This document shows, piece after piece, positions 44,249-53,437 of a DNA stretch of 61,656 bases (within the stretch, counting starts at the first letter, position 1; each line of letters opens with the position of its first letter). The DNA comes from RGIG5612 sp045627365 (GTDB taxonomy: Bacteria > Bacillota > Clostridia > Lachnospirales > Lachnospiraceae): contig JAZQNN010000033.1 of the NCBI GenBank assembly GCA_045627365.1, forward strand, positions 1-61,656. The letters are read 5' to 3'. The position numbers and the translations under genes were made by a program. The notes under the pieces were generated by a model. The model was not told the origin of the DNA. It saw only the letters and a list, made by a program, of their open reading frames with translations, and did no database searches.

Positions 44249-44881
44249 ATGATCAAATATTATGCTGTAAAGAAGGGACTGACTCCCGGAATATATACTG
44301 ACTGGGTGACCTGCAAGAAGCTGGTCGATGGTTTCCCGGGCGCAGAATACAAGAGCTTCAAGACCCGCGAGGAAGCCCTTGACTACCTCGGAATATGTGA
44401 CGAGCCTGCAGAAAGCTCATCATACGAGATCCCGTCTGTCCCCCTCGGCTGCGCAGCAGCCTATGTTGACGGCTCTTTCAAGGCAAAGGCTCACAGATTC
44501 GCGTATGGCATCATTATGTTCGTCAACAAGAGCGGCGCTACAGAGGAGATCCGCGCGGCGAAGTCATTTGCCAATGAAGAGCTTCTGGAAATGCGTAACG
44601 TAGCCGGCGAGATAATGGGCGCTGCCGAAGCGATGAAAAGAGCCCGCGAAATGGGACTTTCAGAAATCACCATTTACCACGACTACGAGGGAATCGCCGC
44701 ATGGTGCACGGGAAAATGGAAAGCCAATAAGACCTGGACGCAGAAATACAGATCTTTCTATAATGAAATCATCAAGGATATAGCTGTTCACTTCAGCAAA
44801 GTCAAGGGCCACTCAGGCGACACTTTCAATGAGATCGCAGACGAGCTGGCGAAAGGAGCACTGGATGAATTTATCTGCTAA
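44249..44881 (+). CDS. rnhA: Ribonuclease H1 with N-terminal viroplasmin domain
   Basis: Degrades RNA in RNA/DNA hybrids. The 210-residue protein begins with a viroplasmin-type hybrid-binding module (KYYAVKKGLTPGIYTDW..VDGFPGAEYKSFKTREEA, about 3-47). The RNase H fold (about 70-205) follows, with the catalytic acids in AYVDGSF, the Glu of GEIMGAAEAM, IYHDYEG and the final DELAKGA. It matches the bacterial HBD-RNase H1 architecture. Its 3' end overlaps the next gene by 17 bp. Confidence 0.93.
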   Translation: MIKYYAVKKGLTPGIYTDWVTCKKLVDGFPGAEYKSFKTREEALDYLGICDEPAESSSYEIPSVPLGCAAAYVDGSFKAKAHRFAYGIIMFVNKSGATEEIRAAKSFANEELLEMRNVAGEIMGAAEAMKRAREMGLSEITIYHDYEGIAAWCTGKWKANKTWTQKYRSFYNEIIKDIAVHFSKVKGHSGDTFNEIADELAKGALDEFIC

Positions 44882-46055
44882 AAAAGCATACCGAATACTT
44901 GCTGTTTTTATGGCACTAATCATATGTGCCATGATTTTTGCCGGCTGCAAGAAGGACAAAGTTGTCAAAGAAAGTGATGCTCCCGAAGAAACAGCTGCTT
45001 CAACTTCCGAAACAACTACTGCTAAAAAAGGCTCCGAGGACACTACAAAGAAGACGACCAAGGCAACTTCCAAGACGACTAAAGAAACCACGACCAGAGA
45101 GACCACTTCAGAAACAACTTCTGAGACAACATCTACCGAAGAAACTACCACAGGTGAGGATGAGCCGGGCGGCGACTACTCTACCGCGTATGTCATCAAG
45201 GTCAATCTGTCTTACTGCTGCGTGACCGTATACAGCAATGACGGCGGCAACCTTACCCCGATCAAAGCGATGCGCTGCTCTGTCGGCCGTGCGGGCGAAG
45301 AGACCATCACCGGCACCTTTTATCTGAATGAGAAAATGCGCTGGTGCTACATGGTCGACAATTCCTGGGGACAGTATGCGACACGCATTTCAGGTCCTTA
45401 CCTGTTCCACTCTGTCTGCTATTACACGCAAAATGCCGGCAATCTCGAATATGACGAGTACAACAAACTCGGAAGCCCGGCTTCTCTTGGCTGCGTGCGT
45501 CTGAATGTAGCCGATGCCAAGTGGATCTACGACAATATGCCAAGCGGCACCCAGGTCGATATTTTCTATGACAGCTCCAGTGCCGGTCCTTGGGGCAAAC
45601 CTGGCGGCATCACCATTCCGACCGATATCCCGCAGATCCGCGGCTGGGATCCGACCGACCCGAGCGGCTCAAATCCATGGTATTCATACGGTTTTAATAT
45701 CACGGCAGACGCTCCTATATATGTAGACCGGAACGCGTCCGCAGGAGATGTTCTTTCAAAGATATCCATCAAAGATATATACGGCAATGACGTAAGCAAA
45801 TACGCTTCGTTCAACGGTTCTTATAACCTGAATAATCCTTCTTCAAACGCACCGGGTACATACGAAATCGTTGTTTCGGTTCAGGTCGGAAATGTATTTG
45901 ACAACAAGCGTATTTCAATTGTCGTAACCGGTGCCGAGGAACCCACCGAGGATACTGAAGAGTCTGAAGAGCCAACCGAGCCTTCATCCGAAGAACACGA
46001 AGAGCCATCAGAAGAACCATCCGGCGAGGTATCTGAATCAGAGCCCGAAGAATAA
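44865..46055 (+). CDS. L,D-transpeptidase lipoprotein with Ig-like domain
   Basis: YkuD-type enzyme expected to make 3-3 crosslinks in peptidoglycan or attach proteins to it. The start at 44865 (MNLSAKK) follows AAAGGAG; 396 residues. Signal peptide with lipobox FAGC, then a Thr/Lys/Glu-rich linker (about 30-105), the YkuD domain (about 110-230) with His182 in LFHSV and Cys210 in SLGCVRLN, an Ig-like domain (about 285-360, containing the DIYGNDVS strand) and an acidic Ser/Glu/Pro tail of about 40 residues. It is a paralogue of the next gene. Confidence 0.88.
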   Translation: MNLSAKKAYRILAVFMALIICAMIFAGCKKDKVVKESDAPEETAASTSETTTAKKGSEDTTKKTTKATSKTTKETTTRETTSETTSETTSTEETTTGEDEPGGDYSTAYVIKVNLSYCCVTVYSNDGGNLTPIKAMRCSVGRAGEETITGTFYLNEKMRWCYMVDNSWGQYATRISGPYLFHSVCYYTQNAGNLEYDEYNKLGSPASLGCVRLNVADAKWIYDNMPSGTQVDIFYDSSSAGPWGKPGGITIPTDIPQIRGWDPTDPSGSNPWYSYGFNITADAPIYVDRNASAGDVLSKISIKDIYGNDVSKYASFNGSYNLNNPSSNAPGTYEIVVSVQVGNVFDNKRISIVVTGAEEPTEDTEESEEPTEPSSEEHEEPSEEPSGEVSESEPEE

Positions 46056-46112
46056 ACTGACACTTACAAACCTGCATGGCCCATGATGCGCCACGAATTA
46101 AAGGATATTACT

Positions 46113-47378
46113 ATGAGCAAAAGAATGAGCAGAAGCGCCCGTGCCCGCAAAAGAAGGCGCGAGGTCTGGGCAATAAGAATCGGAACTGTACTCGTATTTC
46201 TTGCAATTGTTGCAGGAGTTTTCTTCCTCGTCAGAGCCTGCACCAACAAGGACAATACACCTGACGATTCCAAGTCCTCTGTCCAGGCAAGTGAAGACAA
46301 CAATAAAGGTAAAGAGAAGGAGTCCTCAAAGAAAGGCAATTCAGCGGATGTTGAACCTTCAAGTGAGGAGCCGACTGAGCCTTTCGTAGTACCTGCCTCC
46401 CGCGAGGTAGTTTATACAAGGGCTGATGTTGAAATCGCCGACGGTTTCCCGGAGATCTCATATGATTCAGATTATGTTATTCGCGTAAATATCCCGTGGC
46501 AGACCGTTACGGTTTACCGTCTGGACGCAGAAGGAAACGAGGACCCGATCAAGGCATTTGCCTGCTCTACCGCAAGAGGCGCACACGAGACGCCTGAAGA
46601 TACCTACTACATGGGTTCCTGGTATCGTGATGACGCCGGCTGGTGCTATATGGTTGACGGTACCTGGGGTCAATATGCTTACTCCATTCACCGCGCTTGC
46701 GACGGTCTGTACGAGGGCTACATGTTCCACTGCGTTCCTTATCTTTCCGCAAGCAAAGACAGCCTCGAATGGGTCGATTATAACAAGCTCGGTACGCCGG
46801 CTTCCATGGGCTGCATTCGTCTGAACGTTGCCGACGCAAGATGGCTTATTGCCAATGTCGGTCACGGGGCTGCCGTTGAGATATACAGTGATGAGACAAC
46901 GCCGGGACCTCTTGGCAAACCTGAGACTTTCTTCATCCCGGAAGAACTCGGAGAAAGCCTCGGTTGGGATCCTTCAGATCCGGATTCCGACAACCCATGG
47001 CACTCATACGAGTTCACCATGGAAATCGACGACTACATTACGGTCGACGCAGATGATGACCTGGATATTACAGACTTTATCTATGCCGAAGACATCTACG
47101 GCAACGACCTGTCAGGCTACGCTGCATATACGCTTAATCAGGCACCGGAAGGCAGCGATGCTGAAGTCGGCGGCAAGTACGGTTTCTACTTCACCACTAT
47201 CGACCGGGAGGATGCGCCGGATTACAGCGGCGACCCAACTGCTGTCGACCCGTTAGGACTTATCAGTTATGGTTACGAAGGCATGGATGCATCAACGCCG
47301 GGCGACTACGAAATCACAGTTAAGCTCAGCGTTGGTCCATATACTGCCGAAAAATACGTTCGTGTGACGATTGAATAA
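46113..47378 (+). CDS. L,D-transpeptidase, single-pass membrane protein
   Basis: Second YkuD enzyme, 421 residues. A basic N terminus (RSARARKRRR) leads to one membrane helix (about 20-42) with no lipobox-driven cleavage evident, then a Ser/Lys/Glu linker, the YkuD domain (about 125-255) with His206 in MFHCV and Cys234 in SMGCIRLN, and a C-terminal Ig-like domain with a DIYGNDLS strand matching its upstream paralogue. I chose ATG 46113 (AAGGA seven bases upstream). The pair differ mainly in anchoring: lipid versus helix. Confidence 0.88.
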   Translation: MSKRMSRSARARKRRREVWAIRIGTVLVFLAIVAGVFFLVRACTNKDNTPDDSKSSVQASEDNNKGKEKESSKKGNSADVEPSSEEPTEPFVVPASREVVYTRADVEIADGFPEISYDSDYVIRVNIPWQTVTVYRLDAEGNEDPIKAFACSTARGAHETPEDTYYMGSWYRDDAGWCYMVDGTWGQYAYSIHRACDGLYEGYMFHCVPYLSASKDSLEWVDYNKLGTPASMGCIRLNVADARWLIANVGHGAAVEIYSDETTPGPLGKPETFFIPEELGESLGWDPSDPDSDNPWHSYEFTMEIDDYITVDADDDLDITDFIYAEDIYGNDLSGYAAYTLNQAPEGSDAEVGGKYGFYFTTIDREDAPDYSGDPTAVDPLGLISYGYEGMDASTPGDYEITVKLSVGPYTAEKYVRVTIE

Positions 47379-47401
47379 ATTATACAATAAGGAGAGGAAC
47401 A

Positions 47402-48526
47402 ATGATTTACAGGGATTTTGATGGCATTAAGCTGTCAGCACTGGGAATGGGCACAATGAGATTCCCGGTTATCGGGGGAGATGACAGCGTTATCGATGTA
47501 GCCCAGGTTAAGGAAATGGTTGATTACTGCATGGCAAATGGTGTTAATTATTACGACACCGCCTGGGTTTACCATATGGGTAACGCCGAGGTAGTATTAG
47601 GCGACTTGCTGAACGCTTATCCAAGAGACAGCTTTTACATCGCTGACAAATTTCCGGGATTTGCAGATGAATATTTCGATGACTTGAATGCCCTCTTTGA
47701 GAAACAGCTGGAAAAATGTAAGGTTGAATACTTTGATTTTTATCTGCTTCACAACATCAACGCAGCCACTATTGATCGTTTTATGAAACCGGAAGTAAAA
47801 GAGTTCTTTGCTAAGCAGAAAGAAAACGGACGCATCAAGCATCTGGGCTTCTCCACGCATGCCGATTACAACGATTTCTGCCGGTTTTTAGATATGTATG
47901 GAGACATTGTTGAATTCTGCCAGATACAGCTTAACTGGTTCGACTGGAATTTCCAGGATGCCAAGGCCAAGGTCGACAAACTCAATGAAATCGGTTTACC
48001 GATTTGGGTCATGGAGCCACAGCGCGGTGGCTGCCTGATCAATTATGTTAAAGAGAATCACGATTCTCTTTCTGCTCTGCGTCCGGAAGAGACGGACCCG
48101 GGCTGGTCTTTCCGTTTCCTTCAATCCATTCCAACCGTTAAAGTTGTTCTCTCAGGCATGAGTAACCTTGAGCAGGTCAAACAGAATATAGAAATATTCA
48201 GTACTGATGCACCGCTGAATGAGGATGAAAAGCAGGCATTATTTGACATTGCCGCTGACATGACCAACAGTAAAACCGTTCCATGTACTGCTTGCCGCTA
48301 TTGCACCGGCTACTGCCCGATGGGACTCAATATTCCTCACTTTGTAGCTATATACAATGACACAATGGTTGCAGGCATCAGTGGTGACGGCGTTCATATA
48401 AGGGATGCATACACTGATGATAAACTTCCTTCAGCATGTCTTGGATGCGGAGCATGCGTAGCTGCCTGCCCACAGAATATCCAGATACCTGATATCATGA
48501 CATTCTTTACAGAAAAATATCTGTAA
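47402..48526 (+). CDS. Aldo/keto reductase with C-terminal 2[4Fe-4S] ferredoxin domain (copy 1)
   Basis: A 374-residue fusion. The TIM-barrel reductase (1-270) has the AKR tetrad D52, Y57, K83 and H117, and a QLNWFDWNFQDA segment. The C terminus carries two cysteine sets of CX2CX2CX3C form (CTACRYCTGYC and CLGCGACVAAC), enough for two 4Fe-4S clusters. Such fusions may pass electrons between NAD(P)H, ferredoxin and a carbonyl substrate. An AAGGAGAGG box precedes the ATG. The next gene is a same-length copy 25 bp downstream. Confidence 0.9.
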   Translation: MIYRDFDGIKLSALGMGTMRFPVIGGDDSVIDVAQVKEMVDYCMANGVNYYDTAWVYHMGNAEVVLGDLLNAYPRDSFYIADKFPGFADEYFDDLNALFEKQLEKCKVEYFDFYLLHNINAATIDRFMKPEVKEFFAKQKENGRIKHLGFSTHADYNDFCRFLDMYGDIVEFCQIQLNWFDWNFQDAKAKVDKLNEIGLPIWVMEPQRGGCLINYVKENHDSLSALRPEETDPGWSFRFLQSIPTVKVVLSGMSNLEQVKQNIEIFSTDAPLNEDEKQALFDIAADMTNSKTVPCTACRYCTGYCPMGLNIPHFVAIYNDTMVAGISGDGVHIRDAYTDDKLPSACLGCGACVAACPQNIQIPDIMTFFTEKYL

Positions 48527-48551
48527 AGCTTCAGGGCAAAGGAGATAAAGT

Positions 48552-49676
48552 ATGATATATAAGGATTTTTATGGATTGAAATTATCTGCGCTCGGAATGG
48601 GCACGATGCGTTATCCAACCATTGACGGTGACGAAAGCAAGGTCGACATGGTTCAAACAAAAGCCATGGTTGATTTTGCTATTGCAAGCGGTGTTAATTA
48701 TTTTGATACCGCTTACATGTACCACCGTGGGACTGCCGAAAACGTGATCGGTAAATGTCTCAAGAACTATCCGAGAGAGAGTTTCTTTCTTGCTGACAAA
48801 TTTCCCGGATTCCAGGATGAGAACTTTACCCGGATCAGTGATATATTTGAGGAGCAGCTCAAAAAATGTCAGGTCGAATACTTCGACTTCTACCTGCTCC
48901 ACAATGTAAGCAAGCCCAGCATCGATAATTTCCTGAAGCCTCAGGTCCGTGAATATTTCCTTGAGCAGAAGGCAAATGGCCGCATCAGGCATTTCGGCTT
49001 CTCCTGCCATGCTGAATACGATGATTTTTGCCGTTTTCTTGACGCCTACGGCGATATCATGGAGTTCTGCCAGATCCAGCTGAACTGGTTCGATTGGAAT
49101 TATCAGGATGCCCGCCTCAAGGTTGCCAAGCTCAACGAAATGGACATCCCTATCTGGGTCATGGAGCCTCAGCGTGGCGGCAAGATCATCCAGTATCTTG
49201 AACCATATGCAGACAAACTGAAGGCTGCTCGTCCGAATGAGACTGTTCCGGGATGGTCATTCAGATTTCTCCAGTCAATACCCGGTGTTACAATGATCCT
49301 CTCCGGCATGAGTAACATTGAACAGGTCAAGCAGAACATCGCGACGTTTGAAACCGATGATCCGCTGAATGACGAAGAAAGGCAGCTTCTTTTAGACATT
49401 GCAGAAGAGCTCATTGCCAAGAAGACTGTTCCGTGTACGGCATGTCAGTACTGTACGAGTTACTGCCCGCTTGAGTTGAATATTCCTGATTTTATCAAGA
49501 TATACAACGATACCCAACTTAATGGCCGCAGTATGGCAGGTCTTCGCATAAAGGAAAATTTACCTGCGGAAAAACTTCCTTCTGCATGTCTTAGCTGCGG
49601 AGCGTGCGCTTCTGTGTGCCCGCAAAGCATACAGATCCCGGATATTATGAAATTCCTGACTGAGAAGTATTGCTGA
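48552..49676 (+). CDS. Aldo/keto reductase with C-terminal 2[4Fe-4S] ferredoxin domain (copy 2)
   Basis: Tandem paralogue of the preceding gene, also 374 residues, with identical placement of the tetrad (D52, Y57, K83, H117) and of both cysteine sets (CTACQYCTSYC, CLSCGACASVC). The barrel is highly similar (GLKLSALGMGTMR, LADKFPGF, QLNWFDWNYQDA) but surface loops diverge, which suggests an older duplication with kept function and perhaps different substrates. RBS AAAGGAG. It is followed by a strong hairpin. Confidence 0.9.
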   Translation: MIYKDFYGLKLSALGMGTMRYPTIDGDESKVDMVQTKAMVDFAIASGVNYFDTAYMYHRGTAENVIGKCLKNYPRESFFLADKFPGFQDENFTRISDIFEEQLKKCQVEYFDFYLLHNVSKPSIDNFLKPQVREYFLEQKANGRIRHFGFSCHAEYDDFCRFLDAYGDIMEFCQIQLNWFDWNYQDARLKVAKLNEMDIPIWVMEPQRGGKIIQYLEPYADKLKAARPNETVPGWSFRFLQSIPGVTMILSGMSNIEQVKQNIATFETDDPLNDEERQLLLDIAEELIAKKTVPCTACQYCTSYCPLELNIPDFIKIYNDTQLNGRSMAGLRIKENLPAEKLPSACLSCGACASVCPQSIQIPDIMKFLTEKYC

Positions 49677-49705
49677 ACCAAATCAACATATTTTAAAAAG
49701 CAAAA

Positions 49706-49741
49706 GAAGGGCATCTGTCAATCATATGACAGATGCCCTTT
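49706..49741. terminator. Bidirectional terminator hairpin
   Basis: A perfect 14-bp stem AAGGGCATCTGTCA / TGACAGATGCCCTT with a six-base loop, just after the second reductase gene and between convergent gene runs. Its A- and T-rich flanks are modest. Confidence 0.7.
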
Positions 49742-49890
49742 GAATTATAGATTCATTCCTTTGATTTATGGGTTCTTCATTTCTAATATATCTTTTTATT
49801 CACACGAAAAATGGTGAATTCCCCTTGACAAAAGAATTTCCAAAGCAGTTGAGGGGTTTTAATCGCATATAAACCTCTGAAAGAATAAAA

Positions 49891-50316
49891 TTATTTCTCT
49901 TCCGGAGCGATCTTCTGGCAAAGCTCAAGCAGAACGCCGCCTGTTGCCTTTGGATGAACGAAGACGATGCGGGCATTGCCTGCGCCGTAACGCGGTGCAT
50001 GGTCGATCATAGGGATGCCCTTAGCTTCAAGCTCTGCAAGAGCCTCATCAATATTGTCAACGCGGATAGCTACGTGCTGGATACCTGCGCGGCCGCCGTT
50101 CTTCTCAAGATAACGTGCGATAGGTCCATCCGGTGTGGTACTCTCAAGAAGCTCAAGCTCTGAATCTCCGCATGGCATAAAAGCTACGTTAACGCACTGC
50201 TCGTCTACTGTCTCGTAGCCATGAGCCTTGATTCCGAGATTTTCCTCATAAAACTTTACAGCTGCAGCCAGTTCAGGAACTGCGATGCCGATATGGTCAA
50301 TTCTTGTACAATTCAT
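49891..50316 (-). CDS. mce: Methylmalonyl-CoA epimerase
   Basis: VOC-fold metalloenzyme of 141 residues that interconverts (2R)- and (2S)-methylmalonyl-CoA. It joins the mutase, which uses the R form, to the carboxyltransferase, which makes or uses the S form. Metal ligands are visible as His in RIDHIGIAV, His in QHVAIRVDN and the late Glu in GVLLELCQ. It is the last gene of the operon, 2 bp after meaB. Confidence 0.95.
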   Translation of the reverse strand: MNCTRIDHIGIAVPELAAAVKFYEENLGIKAHGYETVDEQCVNVAFMPCGDSELELLESTTPDGPIARYLEKNGGRAGIQHVAIRVDNIDEALAELEAKGIPMIDHAPRYGAGNARIVFVHPKATGGVLLELCQKIAPEEK

Positions 50317-50318
50317 TT

Positions 50319-51272
50319 TCAGTCCTCCTTCAAAACCTTTTTGAGCATCTGCTCAGTCCAGGTATATGGATCCTCTTCATGATTTACGAAACGTCCGAAT
50401 GAAGTCTCGAATTCGTTGCTGTTGGTGAGCGGAGCCGCTACTCTGCGCAATATTTCCGTCTGCAGGATCTCAAATATCTCATCCCTTAAGCGCGTATTGC
50501 GGCGATTAACGATCTCGCCTTTACCTTCAAGAATTCCGTAGACCTCGTCAAGTGCAGCGGCAAATTCATCAATGCCCTGGTCCTTAGACGCGCTGATAAG
50601 CAGCACAGGCGCCCTCTGTTTGTCACCGGACATATCAAGATCGAGCATGCCCCTCAAGTCATGAGCTACCTTGTCAGCTCCCGGACGGTCCGCCTTGTTA
50701 ACGACAAATACGTCGCCGATCTCAAGGATTCCCGCCTTGATGGCCTGCACATCGTCACCAAGACCGGGAACATTAACGACCGCAACTATATCAGCTGAAT
50801 GCACTACAGCCACCTCTGACTGCCCTACTCCGACCGTCTCCAGGATAATACGGTCGAATCCACAGGCGTCCAGGATCTTGGCTGCGCCATTGCATGCTGC
50901 CGAAAGCCCGCCGAGCTGGCCACGAGTACCCATACTTCTGATATAGGTACCCGGATCCAGCGTTAATTCGCTCATTCTTACACGGTCGCCCAGGATCGCT
51001 CCGCCTGAAAACGGGCTGGTCGGATCGACCGCTACAATGCCGACGCGATAGCCCTGTTGTCTTAATAGCTTGGCGTATGCATTGGTAAGGGTGCTTTTGC
51101 CGGAGCCCGGAGGTCCGGTAATGCCGATTATCCTTGCATGGCCCGTGTGAGGCCAGATAAGGCGCAAAACTTCCCAGGCGGTCTCTCCTCCGAGTTCGAC
51201 CGCGCTGATCAGCTTTGAAATCGCGCGCGCACTGCCATTTTTAGCTTGTTCGAATAATTCTTCGTAAGTCAT
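50319..51272 (-). CDS. meaB: Methylmalonyl-CoA mutase GTPase chaperone MeaB
   Basis: G3E-family GTPase that loads and protects the adenosylcobalamin cofactor of the mutase. The 317-residue protein has Walker A GPPGSGKST, the VDPTSPFSGGAILGDRVRM switch region, ETVGVGQSE and the base-recognition VNKADRPGAD. A dimerisation helix follows. It sits 18 bp after the small mutase chain, the normal context. Confidence 0.95.
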   Translation of the reverse strand: MTYEELFEQAKNGSARAISKLISAVELGGETAWEVLRLIWPHTGHARIIGITGPPGSGKSTLTNAYAKLLRQQGYRVGIVAVDPTSPFSGGAILGDRVRMSELTLDPGTYIRSMGTRGQLGGLSAACNGAAKILDACGFDRIILETVGVGQSEVAVVHSADIVAVVNVPGLGDDVQAIKAGILEIGDVFVVNKADRPGADKVAHDLRGMLDLDMSGDKQRAPVLLISASKDQGIDEFAAALDEVYGILEGKGEIVNRRNTRLRDEIFEILQTEILRRVAAPLTNSNEFETSFGRFVNHEEDPYTWTEQMLKKVLKED

Positions 51273-51290
51273 AGTTAATATCAGTTATTT

Positions 51291-51683
51291 TCAGCCAAGA
51301 CGCTCATTAATAAAGTCAACTACTGCGCTGGTCGGCGTGCCAGGCGTGAATACAGCCTGGATGCCTTTTTCCTTCAGGAACGGGATATCTTCATCAGGAA
51401 TAACGCCGCCGCCGATAACCAGGATGTCGCCTGCGCCCGCTTCTTTGAGCAGTTCAACGACACGTGGGAAAAGGTAGTTGTGAGCGCCTGAAAGAAGGCT
51501 CATTCCTACAACGTCAACGTCCTCAGCGATTGCTGCTGCAACGATCTGCTCAGGAGTCTGACGAAGGCCTGTGTAAATAACCTCAAATCCTGCGTCACGA
51601 AGTGCGCGGGAAACAACCTTAACGCCTCTGTCATGTCCGTCAAGGCCCGGTTTTGCCATTAAAACTCTTATTTTCTTATCCAT
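51291..51683 (-). CDS. mcmA2: Methylmalonyl-CoA mutase, small B12-binding chain
   Basis: Cobalamin-binding domain as a separate 130-residue protein. The lower-ligand motif DGHDRG (DxHxxG) is at about residues 15-20, followed by SLLSGAH and the IVIGGGVIPDED loop. It must pair with the larger catalytic chain directly upstream, 12 bp away. The split form (large chain without B12 domain, small chain with only it) is known in several anaerobes and archaea. Confidence 0.95.
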   Translation of the reverse strand: MDKKIRVLMAKPGLDGHDRGVKVVSRALRDAGFEVIYTGLRQTPEQIVAAAIAEDVDVVGMSLLSGAHNYLFPRVVELLKEAGAGDILVIGGGVIPDEDIPFLKEKGIQAVFTPGTPTSAVVDFINERLG

Positions 51684-51695
51684 GTCAATTCCTCC

Positions 51696-53360
51696 TTACA
51701 GTACTTCTACCGGGCGGTATTCTCCGAATACAGCACGGAGTTCGTTACAGATCTCGCCCTCGGTTGCATATGCTCTGGCGCAATCAATGATATACGGCAT
51801 CAGATTCTCATCTGTAGCTGCTGCTGCACGAAGAGCTGCAAGAGTCTGCATGCATTTCTCATTATCACGGGTAGCGCGAACGTTCTGAACCTTGCGAACC
51901 TGAGCCTCACCAACTGAAGCATCGATACGGAGAAGGTTCTTAGGAGCGGTCTCTTCGATCTGGAACTTGTTAACGCCGACAACAACGGTCTCGCCTGATT
52001 CGATTGACTTCTGGTACTCATATGCGCTGTCAGCGATCTCTCTCTGAATGTAACCTTCTTCGATTGCCTTAGCTGCACCGCCCATCTTGTCGATCTTCTC
52101 GATATATTCCATAGCTGCCTTTTCGATCTCATCTGTCAGATACTCTACATAGTAAGAGCCTGCAAGCGGATCTACGGTATTGGTTACGCCTGACTCGTAA
52201 GCGATGATCTGCTGAGTACGAAGAGCGATACGAACGCTGTCCTCAGTAGGAAGGCACAGAGCCTCGTCACGTGAATTGGTGTGCAGTGACTGAGTCCCGC
52301 CGAGTGCTGCTGAAAGAGCCTGAAGAGTAACACGTACAACGTTGTTGTCCGGCTGCTGAGCTGTAAGAGTTGAGCCACCGGTCTGAGTATGGAAACGAAG
52401 CATCATGCTCTTATCCTTCTTAGCACCGAAGCGCTCTTTCATGATCTTAGCCCACAGACGACGAGCTGCGCGGTATTTTGCAACTTCCTCAAGAAGTCCG
52501 TTATGAGCGTTGAAGAAGAATGACAGACGTCCTGCAAAGTCATCAACGTCCATGCCTGCTGCAACAGCTGCCTCAACGTAAGCGATACCATCTGCAAGAG
52601 TGAAAGCAACTTCCTGAGCTGCTGTAGAGCCTGCCTCACGGATGTGGTAACCGGAAATAGAAATAGTATTCCACTTAGGCATGTTCTTTGAGCAGTATTC
52701 GAAAATATTGGTGATCAGACGCATTGAAGGTGCAGGCGGGAAAATATATGTTCCACGAGCTGCATACTCCTTCAGGATGTCGTTCTGAATGGTTCCCATA
52801 AGCTGTTCCGGCTTAACGCCCTGCTTCTCTGCTGCTGCAATATAGAAAGCAAGAAGAACTGATGCCGGAGCATTGATCGTCATTGATGAGCTTACCTTGT
52901 CAAGAGGGATTCCGTCAAAAAGGATCTCCATATCAGCAAGGCTGTCGATCGCTACACCAACTTTTCCTACTTCGCCGTAAGCGATAGGATCGTCTGAGTC
53001 ATAACCGATCTGAGTAGGAAGGTCAAATGCGATTGAAAGACCTGTCTGGCCCTGATCAAGCAGGTAACGGTAACGTGCGTTGGACTCTTCTGCAGTAGCA
53101 AATCCTGCGTACTGACGCATAGTCCAGAAACGTCCGCGGTACATTGAAGGCTGAACGCCTCTTGTATATGGATACTGTCCCGGGAAGCCGAGCTTCTTGT
53201 TGTAATCGAAGCCCTCGATGGTGTCAGGACCTGCGGCGCGTGGAATCTCGGTGCCGAAGTTTGTTTTGAATTCGCTTGAGCGCTCGCCGCCCTTAGCTAA
53301 CATTTTGGCAACAGGACCATCCTCCCATTGCTTACGTGCTTCTTTGATGTCTTCGTACAT
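51696..53360 (-). CDS. mcmA1: Methylmalonyl-CoA mutase, large catalytic chain
   Basis: TIM-barrel substrate-binding subunit, 554 residues, interconverting succinyl-CoA and methylmalonyl-CoA. Diagnostic segments: YRGRFWTMRQYAGFATAEESN, LSIAFDLPTQ(I)GYDSD, RFHTQTGGSTL and SLHTNSRDEAL. The tyrosine and RFHTQTGG motifs are those of methylmalonyl-CoA, not isobutyryl-CoA, mutases as far as can be judged by eye. It is separated from the upstream carboxyltransferase gene by a stable hairpin. Confidence 0.95.
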   Translation of the reverse strand: MYEDIKEARKQWEDGPVAKMLAKGGERSSEFKTNFGTEIPRAAGPDTIEGFDYNKKLGFPGQYPYTRGVQPSMYRGRFWTMRQYAGFATAEESNARYRYLLDQGQTGLSIAFDLPTQIGYDSDDPIAYGEVGKVGVAIDSLADMEILFDGIPLDKVSSSMTINAPASVLLAFYIAAAEKQGVKPEQLMGTIQNDILKEYAARGTYIFPPAPSMRLITNIFEYCSKNMPKWNTISISGYHIREAGSTAAQEVAFTLADGIAYVEAAVAAGMDVDDFAGRLSFFFNAHNGLLEEVAKYRAARRLWAKIMKERFGAKKDKSMMLRFHTQTGGSTLTAQQPDNNVVRVTLQALSAALGGTQSLHTNSRDEALCLPTEDSVRIALRTQQIIAYESGVTNTVDPLAGSYYVEYLTDEIEKAAMEYIEKIDKMGGAAKAIEEGYIQREIADSAYEYQKSIESGETVVVGVNKFQIEETAPKNLLRIDASVGEAQVRKVQNVRATRDNEKCMQTLAALRAAAATDENLMPYIIDCARAYATEGEICNELRAVFGEYRPVEVL

Positions 53361-53397
53361 ATCTTTCTCCTATCAAATGAAACTATAATTATGTGTG

Positions 53398-53430
53398 AAC
53401 CGGAAGGCCCCATGTGAGAGCCTTCCGGTT
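53398..53430 (-). terminator. Intra-operon hairpin between 5S and mutase genes
   Basis: A perfect 11-bp stem AACCGGAAGGC / GCCTTCCGGTT with an 11-base loop lies in the 77-bp gap. There is no T-run after it on the minus strand, so partial termination or RNA processing is more likely than full stop. Confidence 0.6.
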
Positions 53431-53437
53431 AAGTCTT

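Noticed and set aside
44999..45160. Thr/Glu-rich repetitive stretch as a possible CRISPR or tandem DNA repeat
   Set aside because: The repetition is at the amino-acid level (a wall-spanning linker of the L,D-transpeptidase) with varied codons and no spacers.
49799..49860. Second terminator hairpin (CCCCTTGAC/GTTGAGGGG type)
   Set aside because: The stem needs two wobble pairs and works only on the plus strand after an already strong terminator; too weak to list.
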